From the NCBI RefSeq assembly GCF_001519055.1, contig NZ_KQ954285.1:510678-574677 (forward strand): a stretch of 64,000 nucleotides of DNA, read 5' to 3'. Shown here piece after piece: positions 35,742-44,890 of the stretch. The translations under genes and the position numbers were made by a program. How positions within the stretch are numbered: the first letter of the stretch is position 1; each line of letters starts with the position of its first letter. This stretch comes from Novosphingobium sp. Fuku2-ISO-50 (lineage in GTDB: Bacteria; Pseudomonadota; Alphaproteobacteria; Sphingomonadales; Sphingomonadaceae). The notes beneath the pieces are model-generated. The model was not told where the DNA came from, made no database searches, and worked only from the letters and a program-made list of their open reading frames with translations.

Positions 35742-36721
35742 TCCGGCAAACCATGGAGAATGACCTAGTGCCCGAGGGCAACGGGTCCGGCGGCGAAAGC
35801 CGTTCGGGCGAAGGCGACAGGTGCACCGAGCATCGCGGGGGTGGACTTTGGCGCAAGGCCAGGGCCCTGTTCCGCGGATCGGACCACGACCAGTCTCTGC
35901 GCGCGCAGATCGAGGAAGCGATCGAGGAACACGAAGGCGAAGCGCGCGCCACCGGCGAAGGCGCGGGCGACCTTGTGCCGCTCGAACGGCAGATGCTGCG
36001 CAATCTGCTGCATTTCAGCGAACACGACGCCGACGACGTTGCCATTCCGCGCGGGCAGATCGTCGCTGTCCCGGCAGGCGCAAGCTTTGCCGAACTGGTC
36101 TCCGCCTTTTCCGAACACGGCCACAGCCGCCTGCCGATCTATCGCGAATCGCTCGATGAAGTGATCGGCATGGTCCACATCAAGGACGTGTTCCGGATCG
36201 TTGCGGACATGGCGCTTGACGGTGTCGCCCCACCGGCGGACTGGTCGAGCCTGATGCGCCAGCCGCTGTTCGTGCCGCAGGCGCGCGGCGCGCTCGACGT
36301 GCTGGGCGACATGCGCGCGAGCCGCATGCACCTGGCGATTGTCATCGACGAATATTCGGGCACCGACGGGATCATCACGATCGAGGATCTGGTCGAAGAG
36401 ATCGTCGGCGAAATCGAGGACGAACACGACGATGCCCCGGTCGACCTCATTCACCGCATCGACGCCGACACCTGGGATGTCGATGCCCGTGCCGAGCTGG
36501 ACGACGTCGGAAAAAGGGTGGATCCCCGACTTGCCATTCTGGACGAGGATGTGGATACGCTCGGCGGTCTGGCGGTTGTGCTGGCTGGCGAAGTACCGCC
36601 GGTCGGGCGGATCATCGATCATGACAGCGGCTGGCGGATCGAAGTGACCGATGGGGACGAGCGAAGGCTGACCCGGTTGCGGCTCCATGCCCCTGCACCG
36701 GCGGACGATGATGGTGAATGA
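35738..36721 (+). CDS. corC: CorC-like CBS-domain protein (hemolysin family)
   Basis: 327 residues: acidic N-terminus, two CBS domains (DVAIPRGQIVAVPAGASFAELVSAF, HSRLPIYRESLDEVIGMVHIKD; LFVPQARGALDVLGDM, HLAIVIDEYSGTDGIITIEDLVEEIVGEI) and a CorC_HlyC domain at the C-terminus. The DUF21 membrane domain of larger family members is absent, so it is the soluble YbeX type. Proposed roles include Mg/Co efflux and ribosome metabolism. GTG 35738 overlaps ybeY; ATG 35753 or GTG 35768 (after GGAGA) are alternatives. The apolipoprotein acyltransferase that often follows corC is not here. Confidence 0.9.
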   Translation: MIRQTMENDLVPEGNGSGGESRSGEGDRCTEHRGGGLWRKARALFRGSDHDQSLRAQIEEAIEEHEGEARATGEGAGDLVPLERQMLRNLLHFSEHDADDVAIPRGQIVAVPAGASFAELVSAFSEHGHSRLPIYRESLDEVIGMVHIKDVFRIVADMALDGVAPPADWSSLMRQPLFVPQARGALDVLGDMRASRMHLAIVIDEYSGTDGIITIEDLVEEIVGEIEDEHDDAPVDLIHRIDADTWDVDARAELDDVGKRVDPRLAILDEDVDTLGGLAVVLAGEVPPVGRIIDHDSGWRIEVTDGDERRLTRLRLHAPAPADDDGE

Positions 36722-36781
36722 AGGGCAAAACATGATCGATACGACCGGTCGAGGACGACCATTTGCCCTGCGGGGTCGGCC

Positions 36782-37663
36782 ATGATCCGCCGCCTTCCCC
36801 CGCTGCGTTCGCTCGAAGCGTTTATCCGCGTGGTGCGCGCCGGCTCTGCCAAGACAGCGGCGGCCGAACTCGCGCTCAGCCCGTCGGCGCTGTCGCGTCG
36901 GCTGGGCGCGCTGGAAGAATTCGTCGGCAAGCCGCTGTTCGAACGCAAGCATCAGGCGCTGAAGCTGACCGAGGAGGGCCAGGTGCTCTATGATTCGGTC
37001 GCGCCGCTGATCGACGAAATGGCCGACCGTATCGAGCGGCTGATCGACACCGGCAAAGTCATGCGGCTGCGCCTCGGCGTGCTGCCGCTGTTTGGCAGCC
37101 AGCGGCTGTTTCCGCGCCTGGGCGAACTGCGCAAGCTGCATCCGCAATTGCATATCGACATCGACAGCGGCCATGCCGCCGAAACCAAGCTGGGCGATAC
37201 GATCGACGCCGCGATCATCCTGTCCGAAGGGCCCGATGCCTCGCTTCACGCGGTGCGTCTCGATCACAACCGCGTCTATGCCATCGCCAACACCGAAATG
37301 GCCGCGCAACTGGGCGACCGGCCCGACGTCGAAAAGCTGTCGAAGCAGACGTTTCTCGTCCACAACGACTTGCCGATGAGCTTTGAAGCGTGGAAGCGCA
37401 CGCTCCATCTCGAAGGCCTCGAACCGGCGGCGGTCGACCATTTCGATTCGGGCCAGTTGCTCCTCGAAGCCGCGGCCCAGGGTCTGGGCATCGCGATCAT
37501 GCATGATGACCATTTCTCGCGCAGCCATGATACGCGGCTGGCGCGGGTCTATGACATCGAAGTCGACAGCCCCTACAGCTATTGGTTCGTGTGCCGTCCG
37601 CGCGCGTTGCAATCGCGCCCGGTACGGCTGTTCCACGACTGGATGATCAAGGCCGGATTGTAA
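36782..37663 (+). CDS. LysR-type transcriptional regulator (GcvA-like)
   Basis: 293 residues. N-terminal winged helix (LPPLRSLEAFIRVVRAGSAKTAAAELALSPSALSRRL) followed by a substrate-binding domain with the GcvA-type MRLRLGVLPLFGSQRLFPRLGEL and AAAQGLGIAIMHDDHF. It starts 60 bp after corC and is convergent with the diguanylate cyclase, with only a 9-bp gap. No obvious divergent target is present, so its regulon is unknown. Confidence 0.9.
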   Translation: MIRRLPPLRSLEAFIRVVRAGSAKTAAAELALSPSALSRRLGALEEFVGKPLFERKHQALKLTEEGQVLYDSVAPLIDEMADRIERLIDTGKVMRLRLGVLPLFGSQRLFPRLGELRKLHPQLHIDIDSGHAAETKLGDTIDAAIILSEGPDASLHAVRLDHNRVYAIANTEMAAQLGDRPDVEKLSKQTFLVHNDLPMSFEAWKRTLHLEGLEPAAVDHFDSGQLLLEAAAQGLGIAIMHDDHFSRSHDTRLARVYDIEVDSPYSYWFVCRPRALQSRPVRLFHDWMIKAGL

Positions 37664-37672
37664 GCGCGCCCT

Positions 37673-38650
37673 TTACCGGGCCAGACTCTCGATCCGGTTG
37701 CGACCATTCTGCTTGGCCGCATAGAGCAGGCGGTCCACCGCATCGATGAACGCGCGCGGTTCGCTCGCGCCGTTTGCCGTGACTGTGCCCACGCCGATGC
37801 TGGCAGTCAGATAGTCGCTGACCGACGATGCCTCGTGCGGAATGCGCAAAGCGGCGATCGCTGCGGCGCTGGCATCGGCCAGCATGCGCCCGCCCACCGC
37901 ATCGGCCCCGGGCAACAGCGCCACGAATTCCTCGCCGCCAAAGCGCGCCACCAGATCGCCCGCGCGCCGTGCCACGCCCTGCAACGCGCGCGCCACCGCG
38001 ACGAGACAGGCATCGCCGCCGACATGGCCATAGCGGTCGTTGAACTGCTTGAAAAAATCGATGTCGAGCAGGATCAGCGACAAGGGCTGACCATTTCGCC
38101 GCGCGGCGTGCCATTCGGCTTCGAGCCGCTGATCGAAATGGCGGCGATTGGCGATACCGGTCAGGCCGTCGGTCAACGACAGCGCTTCCAGCTCCTTTTG
38201 CAGCCGGACGAGTTCTTCTTCGGCCTTTTTGCGTTCGGAAATGTCGAACATGAAGCCGACCAGGCTGTCGACTTCGCCATCAGGCTTGCGCACGACATGG
38301 ACGACGTCGCGAATCCACACATGACCGCCGTCCTTGGTCAGCGCGCGATAGTCCGCTTCGTGATCGACCCCGGCCTGCGACTGCGCGACGCAGAAATTGA
38401 CCACGCGTTCGCGCTCGTCCTCGTGAATTCGGCTCGCCCAGTCCTCGACAGTCAACCAGCTGCCCTGATCCCAGCCAAGCAAGTCTTCGATCTGCGGCCC
38501 GATATAGGCAAAACGCATGGTCGCCCAATCGATTTTCCACGGGATCGCCCGGGTCGATTCGAGCAGAGTCTTGTGCAGGGCCAGTTCGTTTTCGAACGCA
38601 CCCGCTGCGACGGCCGCGCCAAAATCCTGATTGAAGGCAAGTATGGTCAT
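37673..38650 (-). CDS. PAS-GGDEF diguanylate cyclase
   Basis: 325 residues. An N-terminal PAS domain of the fold-3 type (WKIDWATMRFAYIGPQIEDLLGW, VWIRDVVHVVRKPDGEVDSLVGFMFDISERK) leads through a short coiled linker to a GGDEF domain with an intact catalytic GGEEF and the inhibitory RxxD (RAGD) five residues before it. It should make c-di-GMP with product inhibition. ATG 38650 is the first start giving the PAS domain. It lies 11 bp downstream of an unknown gene on the same strand, which may supply the signal. Confidence 0.92.
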   Translation of the reverse strand: MTILAFNQDFGAAVAAGAFENELALHKTLLESTRAIPWKIDWATMRFAYIGPQIEDLLGWDQGSWLTVEDWASRIHEDERERVVNFCVAQSQAGVDHEADYRALTKDGGHVWIRDVVHVVRKPDGEVDSLVGFMFDISERKKAEEELVRLQKELEALSLTDGLTGIANRRHFDQRLEAEWHAARRNGQPLSLILLDIDFFKQFNDRYGHVGGDACLVAVARALQGVARRAGDLVARFGGEEFVALLPGADAVGGRMLADASAAAIAALRIPHEASSVSDYLTASIGVGTVTANGASEPRAFIDAVDRLLYAAKQNGRNRIESLAR

Positions 38651-38661
38651 CGTCGAAATCC

Positions 38662-39459
38662 TCAGAGCGGGCGAGAATGGGCTGTGTCGCGGGCATTCCA
38701 GTACCAGTGGAAAAATCCACCGGTCGGTTGCAGCAAAGTGTGGGTCAGAATGGTGTCGTGCTCGATATTGCCCCAGCAGGCGCGCGCCGAATTGCGGTTG
38801 TTGTGCAAGTCGAGGCATTCGAGATCGGGCAGCGCGGGCTTTGGCGGGATATAGAGCGCCGAGCCTTGCGGCACCCACAAGTCCGCCAGCCGCATCCTGC
38901 CGAGCGCTGGCCAATAGCGCCCGACCGAAATGACCAGCGGAACGCGGGCATCGGTCGAAGCAAAGACATGGGGAAAATCGTGGTGTTCGAGATCGGTGCA
39001 GACCACGCTCAGCAGGCGGTTGCCGGTATTCTGATAGGGCGACCAGTGGCCGGCCCAGACCCCGTATTCATATTCGACTTGCGCCAGATCGTTGACCGGG
39101 CTTTCGAGACGCACCGCCTGCCCCGGCTCGACCAGCGTGATGCCGAACGCGGCCGCGATCATGTGCGTTGCCCAAAGCGGTTCGAAACAAACCGTCTCGG
39201 CGACAAAGCCGAGCCGCGTTTCAATACCGTAAAGCTGGCAATCCTTGACCGCTGACACCCCGGACACGATGACTTCGCAGCCCATGGCCAGACGCGGATC
39301 GGTCGGCGCGGCATCGATCGGGGTCACACCCGACGGCGGCTCGGCCAGATAGACCGGAAAGCCGCCGTCGTTGAAGAACCAGGGTGTCTGTGACGGATCG
39401 ACCGCCTGCGATGCGCGGTCGATTTCAAATACTGGTGGGTCCAGATGTTCCGTGACCAC
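38662..39459 (-). CDS. Conserved hypothetical protein upstream of diguanylate cyclase
   Basis: 265 residues that I do not recognise. There is no signal peptide or membrane helix; the protein is rich in Trp, Tyr, Pro and His (WFFNDGGFPVYLAEPPSG, YEYGVWAGHWSPYQNTGNR, LLQPTGGFFHWYWNA) and looks like an all-beta soluble domain. It is transcribed with the PAS-GGDEF gene (11 bp apart), so a role in c-di-GMP signalling or as a sensed enzyme is inferred only from context. Confidence 0.75.
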   Translation of the reverse strand: MVTEHLDPPVFEIDRASQAVDPSQTPWFFNDGGFPVYLAEPPSGVTPIDAAPTDPRLAMGCEVIVSGVSAVKDCQLYGIETRLGFVAETVCFEPLWATHMIAAAFGITLVEPGQAVRLESPVNDLAQVEYEYGVWAGHWSPYQNTGNRLLSVVCTDLEHHDFPHVFASTDARVPLVISVGRYWPALGRMRLADLWVPQGSALYIPPKPALPDLECLDLHNNRNSARACWGNIEHDTILTHTLLQPTGGFFHWYWNARDTAHSRPL

Positions 39460-39562
39460 GCATCGGCTCCGTAAAAATACTGATGCCGCCGCTATCGCCT
39501 CGAAACATTTGAAGTGTGGTTAATATCGCCTCATCTTGGTCCGGAACGGTTACTTTTCCGCC

Positions 39563-40222
39563 TCAGCGCAAGCGCCCCGAGGCGATCAGCCGGGCCAGTT
39601 CTTCGGGCAAAGGCAAGTCATGGTGCGGCCCCGGCGCGGGCTCGGCAGCGCCCAAGGCCGTGCGCATCGGCAGGACTCCGGCCCAGACCGGATAGTCGGC
39701 TTCATCATCATCGCCCGGCGGCGCCACGCGGTCCTTTACGCTGGCTTCCTCGATGTCCATCCACACCACACTGGTCGCCTTTTGCTCCTGCGCGCTCATC
39801 GGGCGCAAGCTGTCCCAACGGCCGGGGAACACGTCATCGACCAGATGGCGCAGCGCGGCGGCGATTTCGTCGGGATCGGTCAGGCTCTGCGCACGACCGA
39901 ACACCATCGCCGAGCGGAAATTGACCGAATGGTTATAGGCGGAACGCGCCAGCACATAGCCATCCATCAAGCTGACGGTCAGGCACACGCGCTGCCCCTC
40001 GATCTTGCGCAGAAAACGGCTCGCCGCCGATCCGTGCCAGAATACCCGGTTGCCTTTGCGCCAATGGATCGTCGGGGTGACATAGGGCTCGCCATCGATG
40101 ACATAGCCGACATGACACAGGGGCGCAGCGTCGAGCACGGCGTGAACCGCCGCATGCTCGTGACTGCCGCGTTCGTGCATCCGGCGGATTTTGCTGCGCT
40201 CGGTTACGGGAAAGCTCGACAT
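39563..40222 (-). CDS. Pyridoxamine 5'-phosphate oxidase-related FMN-binding protein
   Basis: 219 residues with a split-barrel flavin fold: HAVLDAAPLCHVGYVIDGEPYVTPTIHWRKGNRVFWHGSAASR and ARSAYNHSVNFRSAMVFG are typical of the PPOx-like FMN family (TIGR-type 5-nitroimidazole/PNPOx relatives). It may be a flavin oxidoreductase rather than true PdxH. It is divergent from a MocR regulator across about 100 bp, which suggests that MocR controls it. Confidence 0.85.
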   Translation of the reverse strand: MSSFPVTERSKIRRMHERGSHEHAAVHAVLDAAPLCHVGYVIDGEPYVTPTIHWRKGNRVFWHGSAASRFLRKIEGQRVCLTVSLMDGYVLARSAYNHSVNFRSAMVFGRAQSLTDPDEIAAALRHLVDDVFPGRWDSLRPMSAQEQKATSVVWMDIEEASVKDRVAPPGDDDEADYPVWAGVLPMRTALGAAEPAPGPHHDLPLPEELARLIASGRLR

Positions 40223-40322
40223 GATTCCTCCGGACAGGTTGGGTGGAGTTGCTGGCTATCCACAAAGCGGTATGGCCAAAACATCCACTTGCCATTTTTT
40301 CAGCAGTCCGGTTTGATGTCTC

Positions 40323-41735
40323 ATGGCAAAAGACAGCGCAGCATGGCTGAATCTCGACCGCACCGGTGGCGATCTCGAAGGGCAGATCTATCATGCCGTG
40401 CGCGCCCGCATTCTCGCCGGCGCGATCCGGCCCGGCGATGCCTTGCCCTCGACGCGGGGGCTCGCCGCGCTGCTCGGCGTGGCGCGCAGTACGGTGGTCG
40501 CCGGCTATGAGCGGCTGCGCGCCGAAGGGTTCCTCGCCGGTCGGCCCGGCTCGGCAACGCGCGTTGCCGAATTGCCGACCGGGCCGCGTGATGGCGATGC
40601 CCCCGCCGCGACGCCGCCACGCGCCGCGCAGGACCCCGAACGCTTCATGCCGTTTCGCCCCGGCCTGCCCGATCTCGACGCGTTTCCGGTCAAGGCCTGG
40701 AGCCGCTGCCTGACGGCGCGCGCGCGCCACTTGCGCTGGCACGATCTCGGCTATGGCGAAGCGATGGGCCTTGCGCCCCTTCGCGAGGCGATCGTCGAGC
40801 ATGTCGCGCGCACCCGCGCTGTGGTGGCCGATCCGGCGCAAGTCGTGATCCTCGCTTCGACGGCGGCAGCAATCGACCTGATCGCGCGCGTCAGCCTGCG
40901 CCCGGGCGATGCCGCATGGGTCGAAGACCCCGGCTACCCAACTGCGCGAAGCCTGCTGGCCCGCGCCGGAGCGCGGCTGGTGCCGGTGCCGGTCGACGAT
41001 CAGGGCTTTGATTGCGCCGCCGCGCCGCCCGGCACCGTGCCGCGCCTGATCTGCGTTTCACCATCGCACCAGTATCCGACCGGCGTGGCGATGAGCCTGG
41101 TGCGGCGGATCGCCTTGCTCGATTTTGCCGCGCGCCATGACGCGCTGATCATCGAAGACGATTACGACAGCGAATTCCACTATGCCGGGCGCCCGCTCGC
41201 CGCGCTCCAGGGTTTGGGTTCGGGGGCTCAGGTTGCCTATATCGGCACCTTTTCCAAAGTGCTCGCCCCCGGCCTGCGGCTTGCTTATGCGATCGTGCCG
41301 CAGGCGCTCCTGCCCAAGATCGAGGCCACGATCCGGCAGGGCGGCGGCTCGGTCGCGGTGCATGTTCAGGCGGCGATGGCCGATTTCATTCGCGACGGAT
41401 ACCTTGCCGCGCATATCCGCCGCATGCGCAAGATCTATCACGCGCGCATGGAGGCGACCGCCGCCATGATCGAGACACGCTGGAGCGCATGGCTGGTGCC
41501 CGGCGCGCGTGACGGGGGATTGCAGCTTTGCACCCGGCTGCGCGATCAGACTGCCGATGACCGCGCGCTCGCCCGGATGCTCCACCACCACGGGCTGGCC
41601 CCCACGGCCCTGTCCACGTGCGCCATTGCGCCGACGCGCCCCGGCCTGCTGTTTGGAATAGCATCGGCCACGCCCGAGCGGATTGCCGCGCTCGACCGCG
41701 CCTTGGGCAAGGCGTGTCCAGTGGATCGTTTTTGA
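40323..41735 (+). CDS. MocR/PdxR-type regulator with aminotransferase domain
   Basis: 470 residues: an N-terminal GntR-type winged helix (GDALPSTRGLAALLGVARSTVVAGYERLRAEGFL) fused to a fold-type I aminotransferase domain with the PLP Lys in FSKVLAPGLRLAYA and IIEDDYDSEFHYAGRP upstream. PdxR members sense PLP and regulate vitamin B6 genes. It is divergent from the PPOx-like gene. The last codons and stop lie in the left arm of an inverted repeat (41720-41790). Confidence 0.93.
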   Translation: MAKDSAAWLNLDRTGGDLEGQIYHAVRARILAGAIRPGDALPSTRGLAALLGVARSTVVAGYERLRAEGFLAGRPGSATRVAELPTGPRDGDAPAATPPRAAQDPERFMPFRPGLPDLDAFPVKAWSRCLTARARHLRWHDLGYGEAMGLAPLREAIVEHVARTRAVVADPAQVVILASTAAAIDLIARVSLRPGDAAWVEDPGYPTARSLLARAGARLVPVPVDDQGFDCAAAPPGTVPRLICVSPSHQYPTGVAMSLVRRIALLDFAARHDALIIEDDYDSEFHYAGRPLAALQGLGSGAQVAYIGTFSKVLAPGLRLAYAIVPQALLPKIEATIRQGGGSVAVHVQAAMADFIRDGYLAAHIRRMRKIYHARMEATAAMIETRWSAWLVPGARDGGLQLCTRLRDQTADDRALARMLHHHGLAPTALSTCAIAPTRPGLLFGIASATPERIAALDRALGKACPVDRF

Positions 41736-41790
41736 CATTTGCATCCCGCCATCCGGATAGCGCGGTCGCAAATGTCAAAAACGGACCACT
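41720..41790. repeat. 23-bp inverted repeat containing both convergent stop codons
   Basis: Left arm 41720-41742 (AGTGGATCGTTTTTGACATT plus TGC) and right arm 41768-41790 are complementary at 21 of 23 positions, separated by 25 bp. The left arm encodes the last MocR codons and its TGA (41733-41735); the right arm reaches into the TAG of the DUF4239 gene (41791-41789). It may work as a bidirectional terminator or be a mobile-element remnant. Confidence 0.85.
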
Positions 41791-42559
41791 AGCGTGACAC
41801 GCCGGGCAGCACGGCTGCCAACGGCGCTGCGGAGACGGCTGCGGGCGGCTGAAACGGATTGCCATGGATCAGCACGATCACCGCTGTCGGCGCAGAAGCG
41901 AGCGCAAACAGCGCGACCGCCACGCGCATCGCGCGCGGATTGCCGACATGGACCACCGCGACCGAAACCATGGTCAAAAAGCCCAGCACGGCCATGCCCG
42001 CCCATTTCAACGGATTGACATGAGTCTGGCTCAATGCCAGCCGCGTTTCACGCGCATCGCGCACCGTCAACGCAAGCGCGATGTCCTGCTCTGCCGCCGC
42101 AGCGCCGCCGACTGCGGCAAGATGGGGATCGGACAGCACGCCCAGCAACCGATCGGCGGCCTGCATCGCAACCGGGCTGGTCTTGCGCCGCGACAGCATC
42201 GGCCATTCACCCAATGCGGCACGCGCATAGTCCCGCACGGCGCCATCTACCAGCACAGTGTCCGCGGCAGGCAAGTGCCCCGCGAGCACGGCAATGGCAT
42301 GAAGCGCATCCGCCTCACGATTGACCGCTGCCAGAGCGCGATCGTGCGCGTTCCAGGTGTCGTTGGCGAGGAACGCCAGCGTCAGCCCGAACAAGACCCC
42401 CAAAACATTGATGAACGGCGGCACCACACCCGCAATTCCGGCAACTGCATGGCTCCATCGTGGTCCGCATAGCACCTGGAGCAATACCCAAGCCGCGACG
42501 AACGTGCCGAGCAAGGCCGCCGCCGCATAGAGATAGTGATCGTATGCCAGCCAATCCAA
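41789..42559 (-). CDS. DUF4239 membrane protein
   Basis: 256 residues with four predicted helices: two at the N-terminus (LYAAAALLGTFVAAWVLLQVL; PPFINVLGVLFGLTLAFLAN) and two at the C-terminus (MAVLGFLTMVSVAVVHV; VAVALFALASAPTAVIVLI), separated by a soluble helical segment. The pattern VNREADALHAIAVLAGHLP matches the bestrophin-like DUF4239 family. Function unknown. Confidence 0.82.
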   Translation of the reverse strand: MDWLAYDHYLYAAAALLGTFVAAWVLLQVLCGPRWSHAVAGIAGVVPPFINVLGVLFGLTLAFLANDTWNAHDRALAAVNREADALHAIAVLAGHLPAADTVLVDGAVRDYARAALGEWPMLSRRKTSPVAMQAADRLLGVLSDPHLAAVGGAAAAEQDIALALTVRDARETRLALSQTHVNPLKWAGMAVLGFLTMVSVAVVHVGNPRAMRVAVALFALASAPTAVIVLIHGNPFQPPAAVSAAPLAAVLPGVSR

Positions 42560-42592
42560 AGCCGCTCTCCCTCGCCCCCAAATCCCGGAACC

Positions 42593-43072
42593 TTACAGGC
42601 CGAGTTCGCTCAGCCCCGGATGATCGTCGGGGCGACGGCCTTGCGGCCAATGGAACAGGCGATCGGGCTCGGCAATCGGCGCGTCGTTGATACTGGCCAT
42701 GCGCCGCTGCATCAGCCCGCGCGGATCGAATTCCCACAATTCGTTGCCATAAGAGCGGAACCACTGCCCGCTGTCGTCATGCCATTCATAGGCAAAGCGC
42801 ACCGCCATGCGGTTTTCGCGAAAGCCCCACAGTTCCTTGATCAGCCGATAGCCAAGCTCGCGCGCCCATTTGCGCGCCAGAAACGCCACGATGGCTTCGC
42901 GCCCGGTGATGAATTCGGCGCGATTGCGCCACTGGCTGTCGGGGGTATAGGCCAGCGCGACCCGCGCCGGATCGCGCCCGTTCCAGGCATCTTCGGCCAG
43001 GCGCACTTTCTGCGCGGCATCTTCGACGCGGGTAAACGGCGGCAGCGGCGGGCGATCGGGTTCCATGCTCAT
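42593..43072 (-). CDS. DUF1348 family protein (NTF2-like fold)
   Basis: 159 residues. [68 protein letters not shown] and [11 protein letters not shown] are characteristic of DUF1348, a SnoaL/NTF2-like family without assigned activity. ATG 43072 is chosen; ATG 43066 and GTG 43078 are in frame. It lies downstream of the CoA-transferase gene on the same strand but beyond its terminator, and upstream of the DUF4239 gene (33-bp gap). Confidence 0.88.
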   Translation of the reverse strand: MSMEPDRPPLPPFTRVEDAAQKVRLAEDAWNGRDPARVALAYTPDSQWRNRAEFITGREAIVAFLARKWARELGYRLIKELWGFRENRMAVRFAYEWHDDSGQWFRSYGNELWEFDPRGLMQRRMASINDAPIAEPDRLFHWPQGRRPDDHPGLSELGL

Positions 43073-43092
43073 GATCACGCGATCATGACACG

Positions 43093-43122
43093 AAAACCCC
43101 CGGAGCGAAACGCCCCGGGGGG
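43093..43122 (-). terminator. Terminator of the CoA-transferase gene
   Basis: On the minus strand CCCCCGGGGCG, loop TTT, CGCTCCGGGGG is followed by TTTTCG. A strong GC stem with one mismatch and a U-run, placed right after the CoA-transferase stop codon. Confidence 0.8.
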
Positions 43123-43143
43123 AATCTGGTCAGGTGAGCCGGA

Positions 43144-44685
43144 TCAAGCGAGCATCGTGCCGGTTTCGACGAAGCGCAAGTGCCACGACAGCGCTTCACG
43201 CAGCAGCGAGGGCGAATGCTTGCCATAGGAATCGCGCAGCGCGCGGGCATAGTAATCGGCCAACTGGTCGCGATAGGTCGGGTGGACGCACTTGGCGAGG
43301 ACCACTTCGGCGCGCTGCTTCGGCGCCAGACCGCGCAGATCGGCTAGGCCCTGATCGGTGACGATGACCTGCACGTCCTGATCGATATGGTCGACATGGC
43401 TGACCTGGGGCACGATCGTCGAAATCTTGCCGCCCTTGGCCGTCGAAGGCGCCATGAAGATCGAGATATAGGCGTTGCGGGCAAAGTCGCCCGATCCGCC
43501 GATCCCGTTCTGGATACGGCTGCCCATCAGGTGCGTCGAATTGACGTTGCCGTAAAGGTCGGCCTCGATCATCCCGTTCATGGCAAGGCAGCCGAGGCGG
43601 CGCACCAGTTCGGGATGGTTGCTGATTTCCTGCGGACGCAGCACGATGCGATCGCGGTAATGCGCCATGTTGTTGTTCAGCCGCTCGGCGGCCTCGGGGC
43701 TGAGCGAAAATGCCGTGGCCGAAGCCATCGACAGTTTTCCGCTGTCGAGCAAGTCGAGCATCCCGTCCTGCAGCACTTCGGTATAGGACGTCAGTTGCTC
43801 GAACGGGCTGTCCTGCAATCCGTGGAGCACGGCATTGGCGATATTGCCCACGCCCGACTGGATCGGCAACAGATGCTGCGGCAGGCGGCCCAGTTTCACT
43901 TCATGGGCAAAGAATTCCATCAGATGCCCGGCGATCGCGTTGGCCGCGGCGTCGGGCGCCTTGAACGGGGCATTGCGATCGGGCGTATCGGTCGGCACCA
44001 CCGCGATGACTTTCGACGGATCGATGCGGAACGTCGGCTGGCCGATGCGATCCTGCGGCTTGACCAGGGGGATCGGCACGCGGTTCGGCGGCAGCGCCGT
44101 GCCGTAATAGATGTCGTGCATGCCCTGCAGCGCTTCGCTCTGCCAGGAATTGACTTCGAGGATGATGCGGTCGGCGCGGTCGAGCCAGGTCTTGTTGTTG
44201 CCGATCGAGCTTGACGGCACGACCGACCCGTCGGGCAGGATCGCCGAAACTTCGATCAGCGCCACATTGAGCGGGCCAAGAAAGCCCTGCCAGGCCATCG
44301 GCGCGACTTGCGACAGATGCATGTCGATATATTGCATCGTCCCGGCGTTGATCTGTTCGCGGGCATAAGGGTCGGAATTGTAGGGCAGTCGAAAATCGAT
44401 GCCTTTGACTTTGGCCAGCGCGCCGTCGAGTTCGGGCCCGGTCGAAGCGCCGGTCCACACCCGGATCGAAAACGGATTGCCCGCCGCATGGCTCGCCTCG
44501 ATTCGCGCAGCCAGCGCCTGCGGCACTTCCTTGGGATACCCCGCGCCGGTAAATCCGCTCATCCCCACGGTATCGCCCGGCTGGATCAGCTCTGCGGCGG
44601 CCGTGGCATCCATGACCTTTGCGGCATAGGCCGGGTGGGCAATGCGAGCGTTGGTTGGCGTGAAGGACTCAGCGGAAACGGACAT
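43144..44685 (-). CDS. Acetyl-CoA hydrolase/succinate CoA-transferase family
   Basis: 513 residues in the Ach1/AarC/Cat1 family, which transfers CoA between acetyl-CoA and succinate (or hydrolyses acyl-CoA). The catalytic Glu is Glu303 in SYTEVLQDGM, with GVGNIANAVLHGL before it and GIGGSGDFARNAYISIF in the C-terminal half, as in succinyl-CoA:acetate CoA-transferases. ATG 44685 is chosen over an upstream TTG. The gene has its own terminator and an AT-richer promoter region (44760-44820). Transferase rather than hydrolase is the likelier activity. Confidence 0.92.
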   Translation of the reverse strand: MSVSAESFTPTNARIAHPAYAAKVMDATAAAELIQPGDTVGMSGFTGAGYPKEVPQALAARIEASHAAGNPFSIRVWTGASTGPELDGALAKVKGIDFRLPYNSDPYAREQINAGTMQYIDMHLSQVAPMAWQGFLGPLNVALIEVSAILPDGSVVPSSSIGNNKTWLDRADRIILEVNSWQSEALQGMHDIYYGTALPPNRVPIPLVKPQDRIGQPTFRIDPSKVIAVVPTDTPDRNAPFKAPDAAANAIAGHLMEFFAHEVKLGRLPQHLLPIQSGVGNIANAVLHGLQDSPFEQLTSYTEVLQDGMLDLLDSGKLSMASATAFSLSPEAAERLNNNMAHYRDRIVLRPQEISNHPELVRRLGCLAMNGMIEADLYGNVNSTHLMGSRIQNGIGGSGDFARNAYISIFMAPSTAKGGKISTIVPQVSHVDHIDQDVQVIVTDQGLADLRGLAPKQRAEVVLAKCVHPTYRDQLADYYARALRDSYGKHSPSLLREALSWHLRFVETGTMLA

Positions 44686-44890
44686 CGTTTTCGGCGCCTT
44701 TTGCAAGGGGAGGACTGGGAGGATTCCCGAAACGTGCCCCTATGCTCTCGACCGTGACGATACGACTTATACCTCAGTCGAAAACTGATTTTTTATTTGC
44801 AACTGCGATTGCGCATTTTGCAATCGCCTGCACGCCGAAGAGGCGGCCGTGATGATCACGCCCGCCTCCCCGATGCGCGGCCGTCTTGCC

